A DNA stretch of 64,000 nt, taken from positions 62,001-126,000 of the forward strand of contig JAAXCT010001302.1 in assembly GCA_012490785.1 (NCBI GenBank), read 5' to 3'. A program made the translations under genes and the position numbers. Positions within the stretch are counted from its first letter, which is position 1. Every line of letters starts with the position of its first letter. The notes beneath the pieces are model-generated. The model did not search any database. It worked only from the letters and a program-made list of their open reading frames with translations, and was not told where the DNA came from. Of this stretch, positions 25,697-37,029 are shown in pieces. Origin of the DNA: Eragrostis nindensis. Its lineage: Eukaryota > Streptophyta > Magnoliopsida > Poales > Poaceae.

Positions 25697-28481
25697 TTGG
25701 AGGAGATGCCTTGGTGCCTATGTTACCCGCAAATGCAAGAGATCATGCGCGCACCGCACCACAGGCGTTTCTGCGCCCTCCAATTAAGAAGGGGCGACCA
25801 TGCTGGAAAAATAAATTTTCGATGGGACGCTCGGGCGGTTGAGATGGACTTCTTACCTTCAATTTTGTTACTACAATCAAATCCCTGAAATTTGCTTCTC
25901 ATGGTGTTGGCCTTGCCATAATCTTTCCAACAAAAGAAAGAGCGCCCAGTTCGGACAACGGATGAAGAAGTTAGGCTCTTTTTTCGTGGCTGGTCTCATG
26001 TTCCTTGTCATTACACCAACTTCGAGCGGCCCTCCACCGAGGAATGCCTGCGTGGAGTTGAGTGTTTGATCTCCTTATGTGTTCCAACCCAGTGACTCGA
26101 CAATTCTTGTCTCTTTTGCAATCGAATTGTCCAATATGGAGCAAAAACTGCACCAGATATTTGCTAAAACCAATTCTAGGCCGTGGAATGCCCGTATGTG
26201 CATGATTGGGCAGAGACAACGGAGCTAAGTATCTGTTGGAGGTGATGCCTTGGTGCATATGTTACCCGCATATGCAAGAGATCATGCGCGCACCGCACCA
26301 CAGGCATCTCTGCGCCCTCCAATTAAGGAGGGGCGACCATGGTGGAAAAATAAATTTTCGATGGGACGCTCGGGCGGCTGAGATGGACTTCTTACCTTCA
26401 ATTTTTTTACTACCCCAGTGACTCGACAATTCTTGTCTCTTTTGCAATCGAATTGTCCAATATGGAGCAAAAACTGCACCGGATATTCGCTAAAACCAAT
26501 GCAAGGCCGTGGAATGCCCGTATGTGCATGATAGGGCGGAGACAACGGAGCCGAGTCTCTGTTGGAGGAGATGCCATGGTGCCTATGTTACCCGCAAATG
26601 CAAGAGATCATGCGCGCACCGCACCATAGGCGTTTCTGCGCCCTCCAATTAAGGAGGGGCGACCATGCTGGAAAAATAAATTTTCGAAGGGACGCTCGGG
26701 CGGCTGAGATGGACTTCTTACCTTCAATTTTCTTACTACAATCAAATCCCTGAAATTTGCTTCTCATGATGTTGGCCTTGCCATAATCTTTCCAACAAAA
26801 AAAATAGCGCCCAGTTCGGACAACGGATGAAGAAGTTAGGCTCTTTTTTCGTGGCTGGTCTCATGTTCCTTGTCATTACACCAACTTCGAGCGGCCCTCC
26901 ACCGAGGAATGCCTGCGTGGAGTTGAGTGTTTGATCTCCTTATGTGTTCCAACCCAGTGACTCGACAATTCTTGTCTCTTTTGCAATCGAATTGTCCAAT
27001 ATGGAGCAAAAACTGCACCAGATATTTGCTAAAACCAATTCTAGGCCGTGGAATGCCCGTATGTGCATGATTGGGCAGAGACAACGGAGCTAAGTATCTG
27101 TTGGAGGTGATGCCTTGGTGCATATGTTACCCGCATATGCAAGAGATCATGCGCGCACCGCACCACAGGCATCTCTGCGCCCTCCAATTAAGGAGGGGCG
27201 ACCATGGTGGAAAAATAAATTTTCGATGGGACGCTCGGGCGGCTGAGATGGACTTCTTACCTTCAATTTTTTTACTACCCAGTGACTCGACAATTCTTGT
27301 CTCTTTTGCAATCGAATTGTCCAATATGGAGCAAAAACTGCACCGGATATTCGCTAAAACCAATGCAAGGCCGTGGAATGCCCGTATGTGCATGATAGGG
27401 CGGAGACAACGGAGCCGAGTCTCTGTTGGAGGAGATGCCATGGTGCCTATGTTACCCGCAAATGCAAGAGATCATGCGCGCACCGCACCATAGGCGTTTC
27501 TGCGCCCTCCAATTAAGGAGGGGCGACCATGCTGGAAAAATAAATTTTCGAAGGGACGCTCGGGCGGCTGAGATGGACTTCTTACCTTCAATTTTCTTAC
27601 TACAATCAAATCCCTGAAATTTGCTTCTCATGATGTTGGCCTTGCCATAATCTTTCCAACAAAAAAAATAGCGCCCAGTTCGGACAACGGATGAAGAAGT
27701 TAGGCTCTTTTTTCGTGGCTGGTCTCATGTTCCTTGTCATTACACCAACTTCGAGCGGCCCTCCACCGAGGAATGCCTGCGTGGAGTTGAGTGTTTGATC
27801 TCCTTATGTGTTCCAACCCAGTGACTCGACAATTCTTGTCTCTTTTGCAATCGAATTGTCCAATATGGAGCAAAAACTGCACCAGATATTTGCTAAAACC
27901 AATTCTAGGCCGTGGAATGCCCGTATGTGCATGATTGGGCAGAGACAACGGAGCTAAGTATCTGTTGGAGGTGATGCCTTGGTGCATATGTTACCCGCAT
28001 ATGCAAGAGATCATGCGCGCACCGCACCACAGGCATCTCTGCGCCCTCCAATTAAGGAGGGGCGACCATGGTGGAAAAATAAATTTTCGATGGGACGCTC
28101 GGGCGGCTGAGATGGACTTCTTACCTTCAATTTTTTACTACCCCAGTGACTCGACAATTCTTGTCTCTTTTGCAATCGAATTGTCCAATATGGAGCAAAA
28201 ACTGCACCGGATATTCGCTAAAACCAATGCAAGGCCGTGGAATGCCCGTATGTGCATGATAGGGCGGAGACAACGGAGCCGAGTCTCTGTTGGAGGAGAT
28301 GCCATGGTGCCTATGTTACCCGCAAATGCAAGAGATCATGCGCGCACCGCACCATAGGCGTTTCTGCGCCCTCCAATTAAGTAGGGGCGACCATGCTGGA
28401 AAAATAAATTTTCGAAGGGACGCTCGGGCGGCTAAGATGGACTTCTTACCTTCAATTTTCTTACTACAATCAAATCCCTGA
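25697..28481 (-). repeat. Higher-order dimer of about 865 bp, three units
   Basis: Landmarks 25697, 26562, 27426 and 28290 repeat every 864-865 bp. Each unit is one full monomer (about 539 bp) plus one short monomer (about 326 bp). The short one lacks about 213 bp between TACTAC and CAGTGACTCG. One copy (about 27279) has three C residues at the joint, the others four. Confidence 0.85.
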
Positions 28482-29629
28482 AATTTGCTTCTCATGATGT
28501 TGGCCTTGCCATAATCTTTCCAATAAAAAAAATAGCGCCCAGTTCGGACAACGGATGAAGAAGTTAGGCTCTTTTTTCGTGGCTGGTCTCATGTTCCTTG
28601 TCATTACACCAACTTCGAGCGGAACTCCACCGAGGAATGCCTGCGTGGACTTGAGTGTTTGATCTCCTTATGTGTTCCAACCCAGTGACTCGACAATTCT
28701 TGTCTCTTTTGCAATCGAATTGTCCAATATGGAGCAAAAACTGCACCGGATATTCGCTAAAACCAATGCAAGGCCGTGGAATGCCCGTATGTGCATGATT
28801 GTGCAGGGACAACAGAGCCGAGTATCTGTTGGAGGAGATGCCTTGGTGCATATGTTGCCCGCAAATGCAAGAGATCATGCGCGCACCGCACCACAGGCGT
28901 TTCTGCGCCCTCCAATTAAGGAGGGGCGACCATGCTGGAAAAATAAATTTTCGATGGGACGCTGGGGCGGCTGAGAAGGACTTCTTACCTTCAGTTTTTT
29001 TACTACAATCAAATCCATGAAATTTGCTTCTCATGGTGTTGGCCTTGCCATAATCTTTCCAACAAAAAAAAGAGCGCCCAGTTCGGACAACGGATGAAGA
29101 AGTTAGGCTCTTTTTTCGTGGCTGGTCTCATGTTCCTTGTCATTACACCAACTTCGAGCGGAACACCACCGAGGAATGCCTGCGTGGACTTGAGTGTTTG
29201 ATCTCCTTATGTGTTCCAACCCAGAGACTCGACAATTCTTGTCTCTTTTGCAATCGAATTGTCCAATATGGAGCAAAAACTGCACCGGATATTCGCTAAA
29301 ACAAATGCAAGGCCGTGGAATGCCCGTATGTGTATGATTGGGCAGAGACAACGGAGCCGAGTATCTGTTGGAGGAGATGCCTTGGTGCATATGTTGCCCG
29401 CAAATGCAAGAGATCATGCGCGCACCGCACCACAGGCGTTTCTGCGCCCTCCAATCAAGGAGGGGCGACCATGCTGGAAAAATAAATTTTCGATGGGACG
29501 CTCGGGCGGCTGAGAAGGACTTCTTACCTTCAATTTTTTTACTACAATCAAATCCATGAAATTTGCTTCTCATGGTGTTGGCCTTGCCATAATCTTTCCA
29601 ACAAAAAAAAGAGCGCCCAGTTCGGACAA

Positions 29630-30991
29630 TGTTGGCCGTCCTAAGGCCTAACAGAAATTAATCCGCAAGCGTACGGATACCGATGTAGCTTTCACCACAA
29701 GGAGTATTCCTAGGGTATCGAATCCACAGGGAACGTATAGTGTACTAAAGCTAAAACAATAGAGGTATTGATCCGTAAAGGTGGCACACAAGAGCAGGGT
29801 TTGCAGCAGTAAATAAAAAGGTCTTCTGGCCAGGCAATCTAATGATAAGAAGCTATATAGCTGGGCAATTTGGTAAGGTCCTTACTCTATTATTTGTTTC
29901 GGGGCACACGCATGCCAAGGCAGCAACCCGAGAATTAGGTTCAACTAACTTGGGGAACTACGTGCTATTGACCTCCCTACTAAAAACAATAACCCGGACG
30001 TGGTGGATTACAGAGACCGGTATGCCTGTCACACATACTCGCGGCTACCATCCTCCGTGGGGTTACGAGCAAATCAGGGATAACTCCAGGTCTAAACACC
30101 ACGTTTACACCTATCGTTACTGCTAGCGACCAAGGATAAGCTAGCCTATGCAATAAATAAATAAATACTCATTGCATACCTGAAACCCACAAATAAATGA
30201 AGCAGAATACCTTACTTTATTGCCGACCAATAATCTTCTTACATGTTGCCCGGCCTGGAAGACTAAGACGACTACTCCCAGGCGTGGAGCATACCGGAGG
30301 CGACGAAGAAGTAGAGTCCCGACATGCCGGGGGCCTCTAGCTCTCCTTCCCTCTCACTCACTCACTCCTAGCAACACTATCCTACTACCAAAAGACTAAA
30401 ATGAAGTATCAAATGAGGTGCGTCTTGCTTCTGGAGCCGAAGGATAGCATTTATAGGCTGCTGGAGTCGGTGCACATCATCTGGCCGAAGCTGGGGAGTC
30501 GGTGGAACAAAGGTCGGTCGGCCGGCCTGGTAGGGGGGCCGGCCGGCCACTGATTCTGTCGGTTGGCCACCGACTTCCTCCTGGACGGCTCTGATGGACT
30601 CCTGATGGCAGTAAGATGGTCGGTTCCCTCATGGGGTCGGCAGAAATTGAGTGGCCTTCAAGTTTAGGCCCAAAAGCCCATGTTCTAGAATGTCGGTTGT
30701 TTGATATTGGGCTGGACCTTGAATTCCACGTGTGGAGGCTGCAAAAGGCCTCTGGGGAGGAGCTGGACCTCGGTGGGAGCCTGAGTAGGCCGGCCGGCCT
30801 ATGATTGGGCCGGCCGGTGGTCTTTGGCCCCCGTTTTCTGCGAATTTTGTCCAAATTGCTCCCTGCATTCAAATATTCCAACAAAACTCGTGGAGAGCCA
30901 TTAATATAAAAGAATGTTCATTTTATCCTTGTATGATGGCTTTTATTGAATGGTGTTGGCGGTAAAATATTCGTTATAAGCACCGCCAACA
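29630..30991 (-). repeat. Outer element 3' LTR
   Basis: 1362 bp, TG...CA bounded, with 7-bp inverted ends TGTTGGC / GCCAACA. In element sense U3 starts at 30991. U3 contains two palindrome pairs, at 30788-30817 and 30520-30548, followed by a TATA box at 30447-30455. The U5 end shares blocks with the nested LTR families (GGAATACTCC, and GCTACA followed by CGGT, GTACGCTTGCGG). ORFs of about 94 and 135 codons here are incidental. Confidence 0.92.
30447..30455 (-). promoter_or_regulatory. TATA box of the outer 3' LTR
   Basis: On the minus strand this reads TATAAATGC, in the middle of the LTR as expected for an LTR promoter. It lies about 65 bp downstream of the palindrome pair at 30520-30548. 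Confidence 0.6.
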
Positions 30992-31026
30992 ACCCCCCCA
31001 GACTTAGATCTTTGCTCGTCCCGAGC
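30992..31026 (-). promoter_or_regulatory. Polypurine tract and upstream hairpin of the outer element
   Basis: Minus-strand AAGTCTGGGGGGGT directly precedes the 3' LTR (30992-31005), the plus-strand primer for reverse transcription. Just upstream, GCTCGGGACGAGC (31014-31026) folds into a 5-bp stem with a GGA loop. The identical 13-mer precedes the polypurine tract of the nested element. Confidence 0.8.
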
Positions 31027-32493
31027 AAAAAGATTGAACCAAAGAAAAAGACATCATCAAGGTGATAGGATAAAATTATCTCAACAATTTCTTCAGGCTC
31101 ACTATGTGGGAGTGGCTAAAGCTCATTGTTTTGAGAAGTTGAAAGGTTGAACAGCGAAAATCATAGGCCCTTTTCAAATCCAAAGATCCCTCGAATTTCA
31201 AAACTTTCCCTTTCTTCTCATCTTGTCACAAAAATTCTCAAAGCCTGAGTCACTCAGAATTGTGGAAAACCTGTCTTCACTCAAAAGGTGCTTTCCTTAT
31301 TTTCTGATATGGCTCATATCTGGGGTTTGGTAAGGAGAGCATAATCTTTTGCAGGTATTGTAAAATTAAGGAAGAATTCTAAAAAGAGCAATGCACATCC
31401 TCATAGTTTAGTCAATAACAGAATGATGTTTTCGGAGATGGCTCACATCTTGGCAGAAAAGATTCTCTCTCATTTGCTCTGCTCAGAACTATAGCTATCC
31501 TTCTTGCCTCTCTTTTCTTTTTTTTTTTTTTTTTTTATTGGGGAATTTTTCTTCCTTTTTTTTTTTTAAAGAGAGAGGTTCCCATGATATACAAGGCAGG
31601 AAGGGCTTATTGATGTGGAGCAGAGAGCAGTGAGGTAAAAATTTTCTTTTGACCATGAATTAATTTCTGCCATCAAGTGGAGGAGTCACTCTCATATATA
31701 AATGATGTATGACTGAACTTTTGAGGAGTGCATGCAACTTTAGAGAATTAAACCTTAATTAAACTCACAATAAAAAGGATTAGCTTTTGAGGGGTTATAA
31801 GATCTATCTTTGTTTGGCTCTAATAGGTATTTCCAGAGAATTTGTGACAGTCAGATCGAAAGGCAAAGTAAGATTTCCGAGAAAATCATAGGAAGATAGG
31901 AGTCAAGATTTAAGCATATATCAAACCTCACAACAAAATAGACAAGAGCATCCTTAATAAAACTGTTGTGAGCAAGAAGAAAATTGTGACATAAAATTAT
32001 CATAAAACCGATGATGTTAAAAGAATTTTTGTTTGGTTTTATCTTCGAAAAATCTTTTTATTTTATTAGAGACAGGTGAAAACGGTAGAGGGGATTATAT
32101 GGAACAAGCCAGGAAAATTTGGACCTGTTCAGAGTCCGAACCAGGCCGGCCGGTCAGGCCTTTTGGCCGGCCGGTTGGGCCAGTGCCCCGTTCCGTCTCT
32201 GTTTCGTCGTGGTAGTGCACAATCACCTGTACAACATTTTTATCCTGCGCGCTCGGGAAAATTATGAGTGTACAGAGGTCGGTTTATGTGGTTGCCCACA
32301 TAAACCAACAATTAAATAAACACTCATTTCATCAAACACTAAGAGGCAAATTTTATTTTATTTAGAGGAGCATTGGGTGCTTTTACATTAGGAAATAAGC
32401 ATACCTAATTTAATTCAAAGCAAACCTAAACGAAATTGAAGGGAAATTAAACGAAAGCAAACTAATAAGCGCCGCTCTCTAATCCTAATGCTC
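31027..32493 (-). other. 3' untranslated region of the outer element
   Basis: About 1.47 kb between the third ORF and the polypurine tract. It is AT-rich with long T runs at 31518-31568. It contains a further palindrome pair (32144-32153 and 32165-32174, 11 bp apart). No coding sequence is recognised. Confidence 0.6.
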
Positions 32494-33453
32494 CTATGGT
32501 GAGGGGGCCTCGAAGTGCTCGCTGAACCCTTTGAGCTTGTAGAGCCTCTTCATCTTGGCCATGCTCCCCTTTCGGACAAGATTGATCTTGTCCTTGTTGT
32601 CCTCCAGATCCATGTATGCCTCACTCTGGTAGTCCTCCACCTTAGCGAGGCGCGCCTCCATCCTTTGGAACGCGATCTGCAGCTCCTTGATGGGGTCATG
32701 GGCGCCATCGCTGAACTCCATCTGGCCAGGAGGACCGGTGATCGGCGGCGGTGAGCGGCGACGCAGCTTCTGCGCAGGTGATGAGTCATTCGACTCAGCC
32801 TTGAAGATGAACCCCTTGGGCGCCTTGCAGTACATCACCTTCTCGCACCACTTCTTGCCCTTAGCACCCAGATAGGTGAAGGGGGGAGCGTTCTCATAGG
32901 CACCGTTAGATGTCCTATGGGAAGACTCGTCCTTGGTCTGGCTGGTGTCCGTGGGTTCGTCAGGGTCCTCCTCGGATTGCTCCACCACAGGGTACACCGG
33001 CGCGATCTCCACCCTTGGAGTGGGAGTGGGGAGCGCTGGAGATTTCCCCGTCTTGGGGGATAGCTCGCCGACCACGGGATGCGTGATGCCACCGCGGTAC
33101 TGCTTCTTCCCGACGCCACCAGAGGGGGACAGAAGTCTTCCTGAGTTGGGGCTCGCGCTCGCCCTGGACGGGCTTCTGCCGCGCCTCGGGCTGGCCGGCC
33201 GGCCGGGAGGGTAGGCCGACCGGCCGGGGTTGGCCCCGGCTGCGAGCAGGTCGGCCTCCAGCTCAGCCCCCCAGGTGTCCACGAAGTCGAGGTACCTCGC
33301 TGCGCTGGAACCCTCGCCGTTGTTGACCGGAAATTGATCAAAATAGGCGGATCGATGCTTCCGGGCGGCGATGTTGGAGGCTCTTGAATTGGGGGCACTG
33401 GAATTGGTGCGAGACATGGTGGAGAAGCTCTGATTGGGTGCCTTCTCAGCCAT
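32494..33453 (-). CDS. Third ORF of the outer element, function unknown
   Basis: Predicted 319-aa protein using the ATG at 33453. The frame is open further upstream (to about 33786), but only from a GTG, so I chose the first ATG. The N-terminal third is polar. The middle is rich in Pro, Arg and Ser (GRPASPRRGRSPSR region). The C-terminal 80 residues are charged and probably coiled-coil (MEARLAKVEDYQ, then a Lys-rich tail). It sits between integrase and the 3' LTR, where Athila elements often carry an env-like ORF. However, I see no signal peptide or membrane segment, so an envelope role is not supported. Palindromes at 33193-33227 lie inside the coding region and encode the GRSAYPPGRPAS stretch. 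The frame is intact despite the dead pol. Confidence 0.6.
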   Translation of the reverse strand: MAEKAPNQSFSTMSRTNSSAPNSRASNIAARKHRSAYFDQFPVNNGEGSSAARYLDFVDTWGAELEADLLAAGANPGRSAYPPGRPASPRRGRSPSRASASPNSGRLLSPSGGVGKKQYRGGITHPVVGELSPKTGKSPALPTPTPRVEIAPVYPVVEQSEEDPDEPTDTSQTKDESSHRTSNGAYENAPPFTYLGAKGKKWCEKVMYCKAPKGFIFKAESNDSSPAQKLRRRSPPPITGPPGQMEFSDGAHDPIKELQIAFQRMEARLAKVEDYQSEAYMDLEDNKDKINLVRKGSMAKMKRLYKLKGFSEHFEAPSP

Positions 33454-33502
33454 GGCCGAAACTTTTGAGATGGAGGAGTGGACAGAAAATGAATTTTCAA
33501 TG

Positions 33503-33510
33503 TGTTTATA
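33503..33510 (-). promoter_or_regulatory. Possible internal TATA box for the third ORF
   Basis: Minus-strand TATAAACA lies about 50 bp upstream of the ORF's ATG. A palindrome pair (imperfect 33632-33644 and perfect 33654-33665) lies about 120 bp further upstream, the same order seen in the LTR promoters. An internal promoter would let this ORF be expressed separately from gag-pol. This is inference from position only. Confidence 0.35.
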
Positions 33511-33782
33511 AAGATAGAAAATCCACTCCGGGCGAGGTAGGCTCCGAATCGCAGGGTAGGGTTTGGTATTCTGTTCGGTTTGATCAGGGGCGCCGCCACA
33601 AAAAATTTTTGAAAAATTTTGAAAATGTGACGGACCGGCCAGCCTAGAGGCCTGGCCGGCCGGCCTGCTTTTCCCCCGAAAACCAAAAGTTTTATTTTTA
33701 TTTGAATGTAAAAAAAATAAAATTAGGAAAAGAGGAAAACAAGGCTCGGTTAAGGTCGGGGCTAGACCGTAGATGGTGATTT

Positions 33783-35163
33783 TCACGTGAACTCGATGAC
33801 ATCTACTTCCTCGAGTTCCGGCATGGAGGGTTCTAGAAAGATTTTCAAGCGCTGGCCGTTCACTTTAAAGTGCTCTCCATCATTACCTTGGAGAGTGACG
33901 GCCCCATGGTTGGATGTTTCCACCACCGTATAGGGGCCATCCCACTTACTTCTAAGCTTACCATGACCAAATAATTTAACGCGGGAGTTGTACATAAGTA
34001 CCTTATCACCTGGCGTGAAGTGCTTCTCCCGGATGCGCTTGTCGTGCCATCTCTTCGTTCGCTCTTTGTAGAGCTTCGAACTGTGGTACGCTTTCTCCCT
34101 CAATTCTTCGAGCTCTAAGATCTGAATTTGTCGCTTGACTTGGGCTTGGTCCAGGTCCATGATCCATTTCTTGATTGCCCAGTAAGCCTTGAACTCTAGC
34201 TCGACGGGCAGGTGGCATGTCTTCCCGTACACTAGTTGGTATGGAGTCATGCCGATTGGAGTCTTGTAAGCTGTCCTGTATGCCCATAATGCTTCATGCA
34301 GCTTCGACTTCCAATTTTTGCCCATTTGGTTGACGGTCTTCAGGAGAATATTTTTGATTTGTTTATTAGATGTCTCCGCTTGACCGCTTGTCTGTGGGTG
34401 ATATGGGGTTGCTACCCTATAAGCAATACCGAGTGATGAGAGCATTTTTCTGAATGTCCTGTCGATAAAGTGCGAACCCCCATCACTGATTAGTACCCTA
34501 GGTGTACCAAATCGTGGGAAGATGACTTCTTGGAGCATTTTCTTGGAGTGGGTGGAGTCAGCGCTTCGACAAGGAAGAGCCTCCACCCATTTAGAGACAT
34601 AGTCGACTGCCACCAGAATATATTCATATCCCTCGGAGTTTGGAAAGGGTCCCATGAAGTCTATGCCCCAACAATCGAAGATATCGATTTGAAGATTATT
34701 TGTTAGAGGCATGGCGTCATGAGCGTTGATCCCTCCTACTCTCTGGCAGCGAGAACATCTTCTCACATACTCCTTTGTATCTTCGTACATGTTTGGCCAG
34801 TAAAAACCACTCTGCCAAACTTTGGCACTTGTACGAAATACTCCATAGTGACCTCCAAAGGCTGATGAGTGACATCTGTCAATAATTTGCATAGCCTCAC
34901 ATGCGGGTACACATCTTCTTAGGAGACCATCGGTGCAGACTTTATACAAATATGGGCCATCCCATAAGTAATACTTGCTGTCCCTGATGATCTTCTTTTT
35001 ATCCTCCCCTGGCGGTATATACCCTGCTACAATGTAGTTGACAATGTTCGCATACCAGGGGTCGGTGCTTGTTACTTTTAGTAACGTGTCATCTCTCAAG
35101 CAATCATTGATGGGTAGTCCAGTAGGATCTTCCGTCTGCAATCGCGAGAGATGATCTACCACA
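33783..35163 (-). pseudogene. Integrase domain of outer pol (3' fragment, split by nested element)
   Basis: Continuation of the pol frame beyond the insertion. It begins at a Val-Val-Asp-His-Leu stretch and has no ATG of its own. Numbering about 459 residues from 35162: zinc-binding H98, H105, C136, C139 (H-x6-H-x30-C-x2-C); catalytic D168, D227 and E263 (D-x58-D-x35-E); and a GPY motif at 409-411 followed by the GQRLK tail typical of Athila/Tat integrases. All expected catalytic residues are present. The fragment is severed from RT/RNase H by 7.4 kb. It ends with TGA at 33783-33785. Confidence 0.9.
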
Positions 35164-35168
35164 GTATT

Positions 35169-36824
35169 TGTTGACGGTCGTTAAATCATAAAATGACCGT
35201 CAACTTATCGGCGAATAAAAGGTACACACCAATTTTTTCTTGCATTAAACTAATAAAGTTCCACAAGTTTGGATGAGATCTTGTTTTGCAAGGTACATAG
35301 GAATATTGGTGTAATTGTGCTTACAATCATGGAGAAATAGCAAATATCCAAATGCACATGTTAAAGCAAGACTATGCTCCGACATCTCGACGACATTCGA
35401 CACAAGAAATAAGGAATGACTTGGACATCAAGAAATAATTATTCAAATGAGAAATTTGATCCCTCCATGTCAAGGGCCTCGTCAAGATAGTCGAAATGGG
35501 CTTTTGGATCACCCAATTCGGAGTTCGGGAGCAGGAGTTATGCCTCGCGGAAGATTGCAGAAAATCTAGGAAAAAGTCGGCCGGCCGGCCCAAACACCTG
35601 GCCGGCCGGCCCGAGCCAAACTCCAACCGCCTCAATCTTCCTCCAGTCGGTTCCAGAGGCGGTCACAAGCCACTTGACGCACCGGCCAAGCCAAGGGGAC
35701 GTCGGCAAGAAGGAATATTCCACGAAATGCTCCAAGACCTTCTCCACTCTCCCAAGGCAACTCCACTATAAATAGAGGACCCCTCCCCTCACTCCAACAT
35801 GCACCATCACACTTGAGAAGAGAAGATCCAATGTAGGGTCACGCTCTCTCTCATGGAAGATCATTCCACTTGTGTAGTTTAGAGTAGGCTAGTTGGTCAT
35901 GGGAGTTAGAGTAGAAGTGAGAGCTTCCCTCGGAGTTCCAGAGTTTTCTTCGGATATTGGGTAAAGCTCTCTTGTATCTTTTCTTTTGGATATTATTTAA
36001 TATAATTATTTTTTCTATTTATTTATTTTCTTATTTATTTATTTTAGTTTTTCTTTTAGTTTACATTTATTTATTTAAGTGATAATTATAGAGAAATTCT
36101 TGTGTTGGTTCCACGTCTGTGTATGGTAGGTCTATCTGCATGGGTTGTTTGCACCGCAAATGCTTACACAATCCACATAGATTTGTTATGTATGGTTGGC
36201 TTGCTCTTTTACGTTGGAGTAAGTTATCTAGGATAGTTGCTTGTATGGTTCAAGGAATTATTCCTAGGCGTGAGTTTGCCCTCAACCCCACGGGATGATG
36301 TGGTAGCCGCGAGTGTAGGTGACAGCTACACCGGTCTCTGTAGTCCACCACGTTCGGGTTGAATGTGTAGGAGCCTAGACGCGGTCCGTTGACCGGATAC
36401 GTTGAACCTAGTTCTCGGGTTGCGTGTCTTGGCGGCGGCCGTGCCCCTGATGCACTTGAATGTATCTGTAATGAAAGCTTAAGTAAATAATTGTAGACTA
36501 TCGTGAAACTAAATGCTAACCCCTAGGCTGACTGATACCTTCTTCTTGTTGTCCTCCCAAACTAAGTACTAACTCCTTGTTATCTATATCAATGGATGTT
36601 CTCCTGAGTGCCACACATATCAAACATCTGTACCCCTGCTTTGGTCTAGTCTGCAAGTTATAAATAATAGATGTTTCCTTGTTGATTCATGATATTCTTA
36701 GCCCTGCTTCCCTGTGGAAAATATAAATACGATACCCTTGGAATACTCCTGGGTGAAATGCTACAACGGTGTTCCGTGCGCTTGCGGAGCTGAATTTAAT
36801 CTCTGTACGTAAGAAACGCCAACA
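35169..36824 (+). repeat. Nested element 5' LTR
   Basis: 1656 bp. U3 has a pair of perfect GGCCGGCCGGCC palindromes (35579-35590 and 35600-35611, 9 bp apart), then a TATA box at 35767-35775. The U5 part from about 36240 is recognisably homologous to the outer LTR read on the opposite strand, including the conserved end near CCGTGCGCTTGCGG. Confidence 0.92.
35767..35775 (+). promoter_or_regulatory. TATA box of the nested 5' LTR
   Basis: TATAAATAG in a C-rich context, a close match to the plant TATA consensus. A transcription start would be expected near 35795-35805. The palindrome pair ends about 155 bp upstream. Confidence 0.75.
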
Positions 36825-36832
36825 AGCATTTC

Positions 36833-36850
36833 TGGCGCTGTTGCCGGGGA
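36833..36850 (+). promoter_or_regulatory. Primer-binding site of the nested element
   Basis: TGGCGCTGTTGCCGGGGA starts 8 bp after the 5' LTR. It is complementary to the 3' end of plant tRNA-Asp, whose last bases I recall as TCCCCGGCAACGGCGCCA, at 17 of 18 positions; the remaining position is a G-U type pair. It is identical to the outer element's site. Confidence 0.85.
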
Positions 36851-37029
36851 AGCAATGGTTTAAGATATCTATGACTGACATCGATTATCTAGTATGATCA
36901 ATTTGCTGCTAGACTAAGCATCCACCTGCATTTGTTTGAGCATATCACCATCGCATCTGCATTGTTTTCTTTCCAATCCATCTGCATATTTAATTCCCCT
37001 CCATCCCACCCGCTGCATTTAAAAAAAAA

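Larger units (their letters stand above)
13193..29629 (-). repeat. 539-bp satellite array, reverse orientation
   Basis: About 30 monomers in reverse orientation. A shared landmark (the start of the GAGGAGATGCC block) lies at 14279, 15351, 15889, 16963, 17502, 18574, 19437, 20850, 21934, 22473, 23010, 23549, 24086, 24625, 25697, 26562, 27426 and 28290. Monomers in between carry a sequence variant at the landmark. Variants include a 10-bp loss giving CTTGGTGACTACCCGC (14830, 16442, 18053, 25180), a 9-bp insertion GGGTGGAGG (19530, 20943), and the 326-bp short monomer. These variants define several local higher-order repeats. Confidence 0.95.

Noticed and set aside
29842..30126. A 94-codon frame in the LTR, antisense to the element
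   Set aside because: It lies within the R/U5 part, is opposite to transcription and has no domain. It is open by chance and seen again only because the LTR is duplicated.
30477..30884. A 135-codon frame in the outer LTR (also 46679-47086 and 55820-56227)
   Set aside because: It spans U3, the TATA region and the GC-rich palindromes. Its Pro/Arg content is what those repeats produce, and it has no recognisable domain.
33384..33647. Plus-strand frame of 87 codons opposite the third ORF region
   Set aside because: A shadow of the minus-strand reading frame and its leader, with no independent support.
32494..33786. A longer, 430-residue version of the third ORF
   Set aside because: It needs a GTG start overlapping the integrase stop and would translate the palindromic leader. 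The first ATG is at 33453, just after a plausible TATA box.
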